Shown here: piece after piece, positions 5,881 through 6,174 of the stretch
How the letters are laid out: the number at the start of each line of letters is the position of its first letter
Position numbering within the stretch: position 1 is the first letter of the stretch
Source: Candidatus Fermentithermobacillaceae bacterium UBA3907
Lineage (GTDB): Bacteria; Bacillota; Sulfobacillia; Fermentithermobacillales; Fermentithermobacillaceae
DNA: 6,174 nucleotides
NCBI GenBank assembly: GCA_002391545.1
Contig: DGFF01000104.1
Coordinates: 5,946 to 12,119, forward strand
Reading direction: 5' to 3'
The notes under the pieces: model-generated
Databases searched by the model: none
What the model was told of the DNA's origin: nothing
Seen by the model: only the letters and a program-made list of their open reading frames with translations
Position numbers and translations under genes: made by a program

Positions 5881-6174
5881 TTAGGCAGATATTTGCTCTA
5901 ATGTTGGTTTTGGTTTCAAGACAAAGTAGTAGCAAACTACTGACAAGGCGAACAGTATCACTGTTACTATCCAGGCTAGATCAGGATTGAGCCGATACAT
6001 GAATCCCCCCAATATACTGCCTACTCCCATTCCTAAGGAAGACGCGCACATTAAAAAACCGGACCATGTGGCTAAGTATTTAGGCTCAACAACCTCGATG
6101 TTTAGAGCTTGCATTGCAGGGCTCGATATGTTTCCTACCATAGTTATGAGAAGAAGTACAGCGTACACTTGCCA
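5881..6174 (-). CDS. MFS transporter, C-terminal part (gene continues past the right edge)
   Basis: The minus-strand frame is open from the right edge to a TAA at 5881-5883 and gives the last 97 residues of a membrane carrier. Three hydrophobic helices are visible and correspond to helices 10-12 of an MFS protein, followed by a short cytoplasmic tail (LKPKPTLEQISA). It lines up with the end of the MFS protein encoded at 184-1464: a conserved small-residue helix with N-x-S-x-P, then an [I/V]-V-E-[A/P] turn before helix 11, then G-Y/F-M-[S/Y]-R before helix 12. The GTG at 6166-6168 is an internal valine rather than a start, because the frame runs on through the window edge and the family needs about 300 more residues upstream. 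Substrate unknown. Confidence 0.8.
   Translation of the reverse strand, partial: WQVYAVLLLITMVGNISSPAMQALNIEVVEPKYLATWSGFLMCASSLGMGVGSILGGFMYRLNPDLAWIVTVILFALSVVCYYFVLKPKPTLEQISA

Noticed and set aside
5714..5990. Two overlapping open frames, plus (5766-5990) and minus (5714-5935)
   Set aside because: Both read straight through the 16-bp terminator hairpin and overlap the ends of two real genes. Their translations look random.
1..6174. CRISPR array, tRNA, rRNA, transposase gene or retron-like locus
   Set aside because: No regularly spaced repeats, cloverleaf, rRNA-like segment or mobile-element protein was seen. Nearly all sequence is explained by the genes listed.

Overview
The window reads as ordinary chromosomal DNA from a bacterium with strong AGGAGG-type ribosome binding sites, moderate GC and frequent use of ATA and AGG codons. 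The gene content is a stand-alone proline/glutamate-family aldehyde dehydrogenase, a dipeptidase-like amidohydrolase, MFS carriers and a small nitroreductase. This fits an amino-acid- or peptide-using, probably anaerobic lineage such as Synergistota or a clostridial Firmicute. That placement is inference, because no rRNA or marker gene is present.

Layout. Positions 1-183 hold either the tail of an upstream gene (best candidate frame ends at 120) or leader DNA. A three-gene plus-strand operon follows: a 12-helix MFS transporter (184-1464), a YmdB/MacroD-like macro-domain ADP-ribosyl hydrolase (1495-2043) and a short FMN nitroreductase (2064-2624). The gaps are 30 and 20 bases and each gene has its own strong Shine-Dalgarno sequence. 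Two hairpins at 2641-2697 end the operon and face the oppositely transcribed pruA-type gene, L-glutamate gamma-semialdehyde (P5C) dehydrogenase (4345-2714). Its start lies 228 bases from a divergent gene for a metal-dependent amidohydrolase of the prolidase/imidazolonepropionase-like type (4574-5773, GTG start). That divergent gap carries a perfect 23-bp hairpin with a GGGACGGTTCT core, which looks like a dispersed palindromic repeat rather than a terminator. After the amidohydrolase, a 16-bp hairpin terminator (5803-5841) separates it from the 3' end of a second, convergent MFS transporter (5881 to the right edge), which resembles the first one in its last helices.

How the genes may work together. 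P5C dehydrogenase oxidises glutamate semialdehyde, the intermediate of proline (and ornithine) breakdown, to glutamate. The amidohydrolase belongs to a superfamily branch that includes Xaa-Pro dipeptidases, so the divergent pair could feed peptide-derived proline into glutamate. This is a hypothesis: no proline dehydrogenase is in view. The left operon pairs an exporter-like carrier with two cofactor-linked housekeeping or detoxification enzymes. The link is real at the level of gene order, but its purpose cannot be read from sequence. I see no CRISPR array, tRNA, rRNA, transposase or obvious novel multi-gene defence system.
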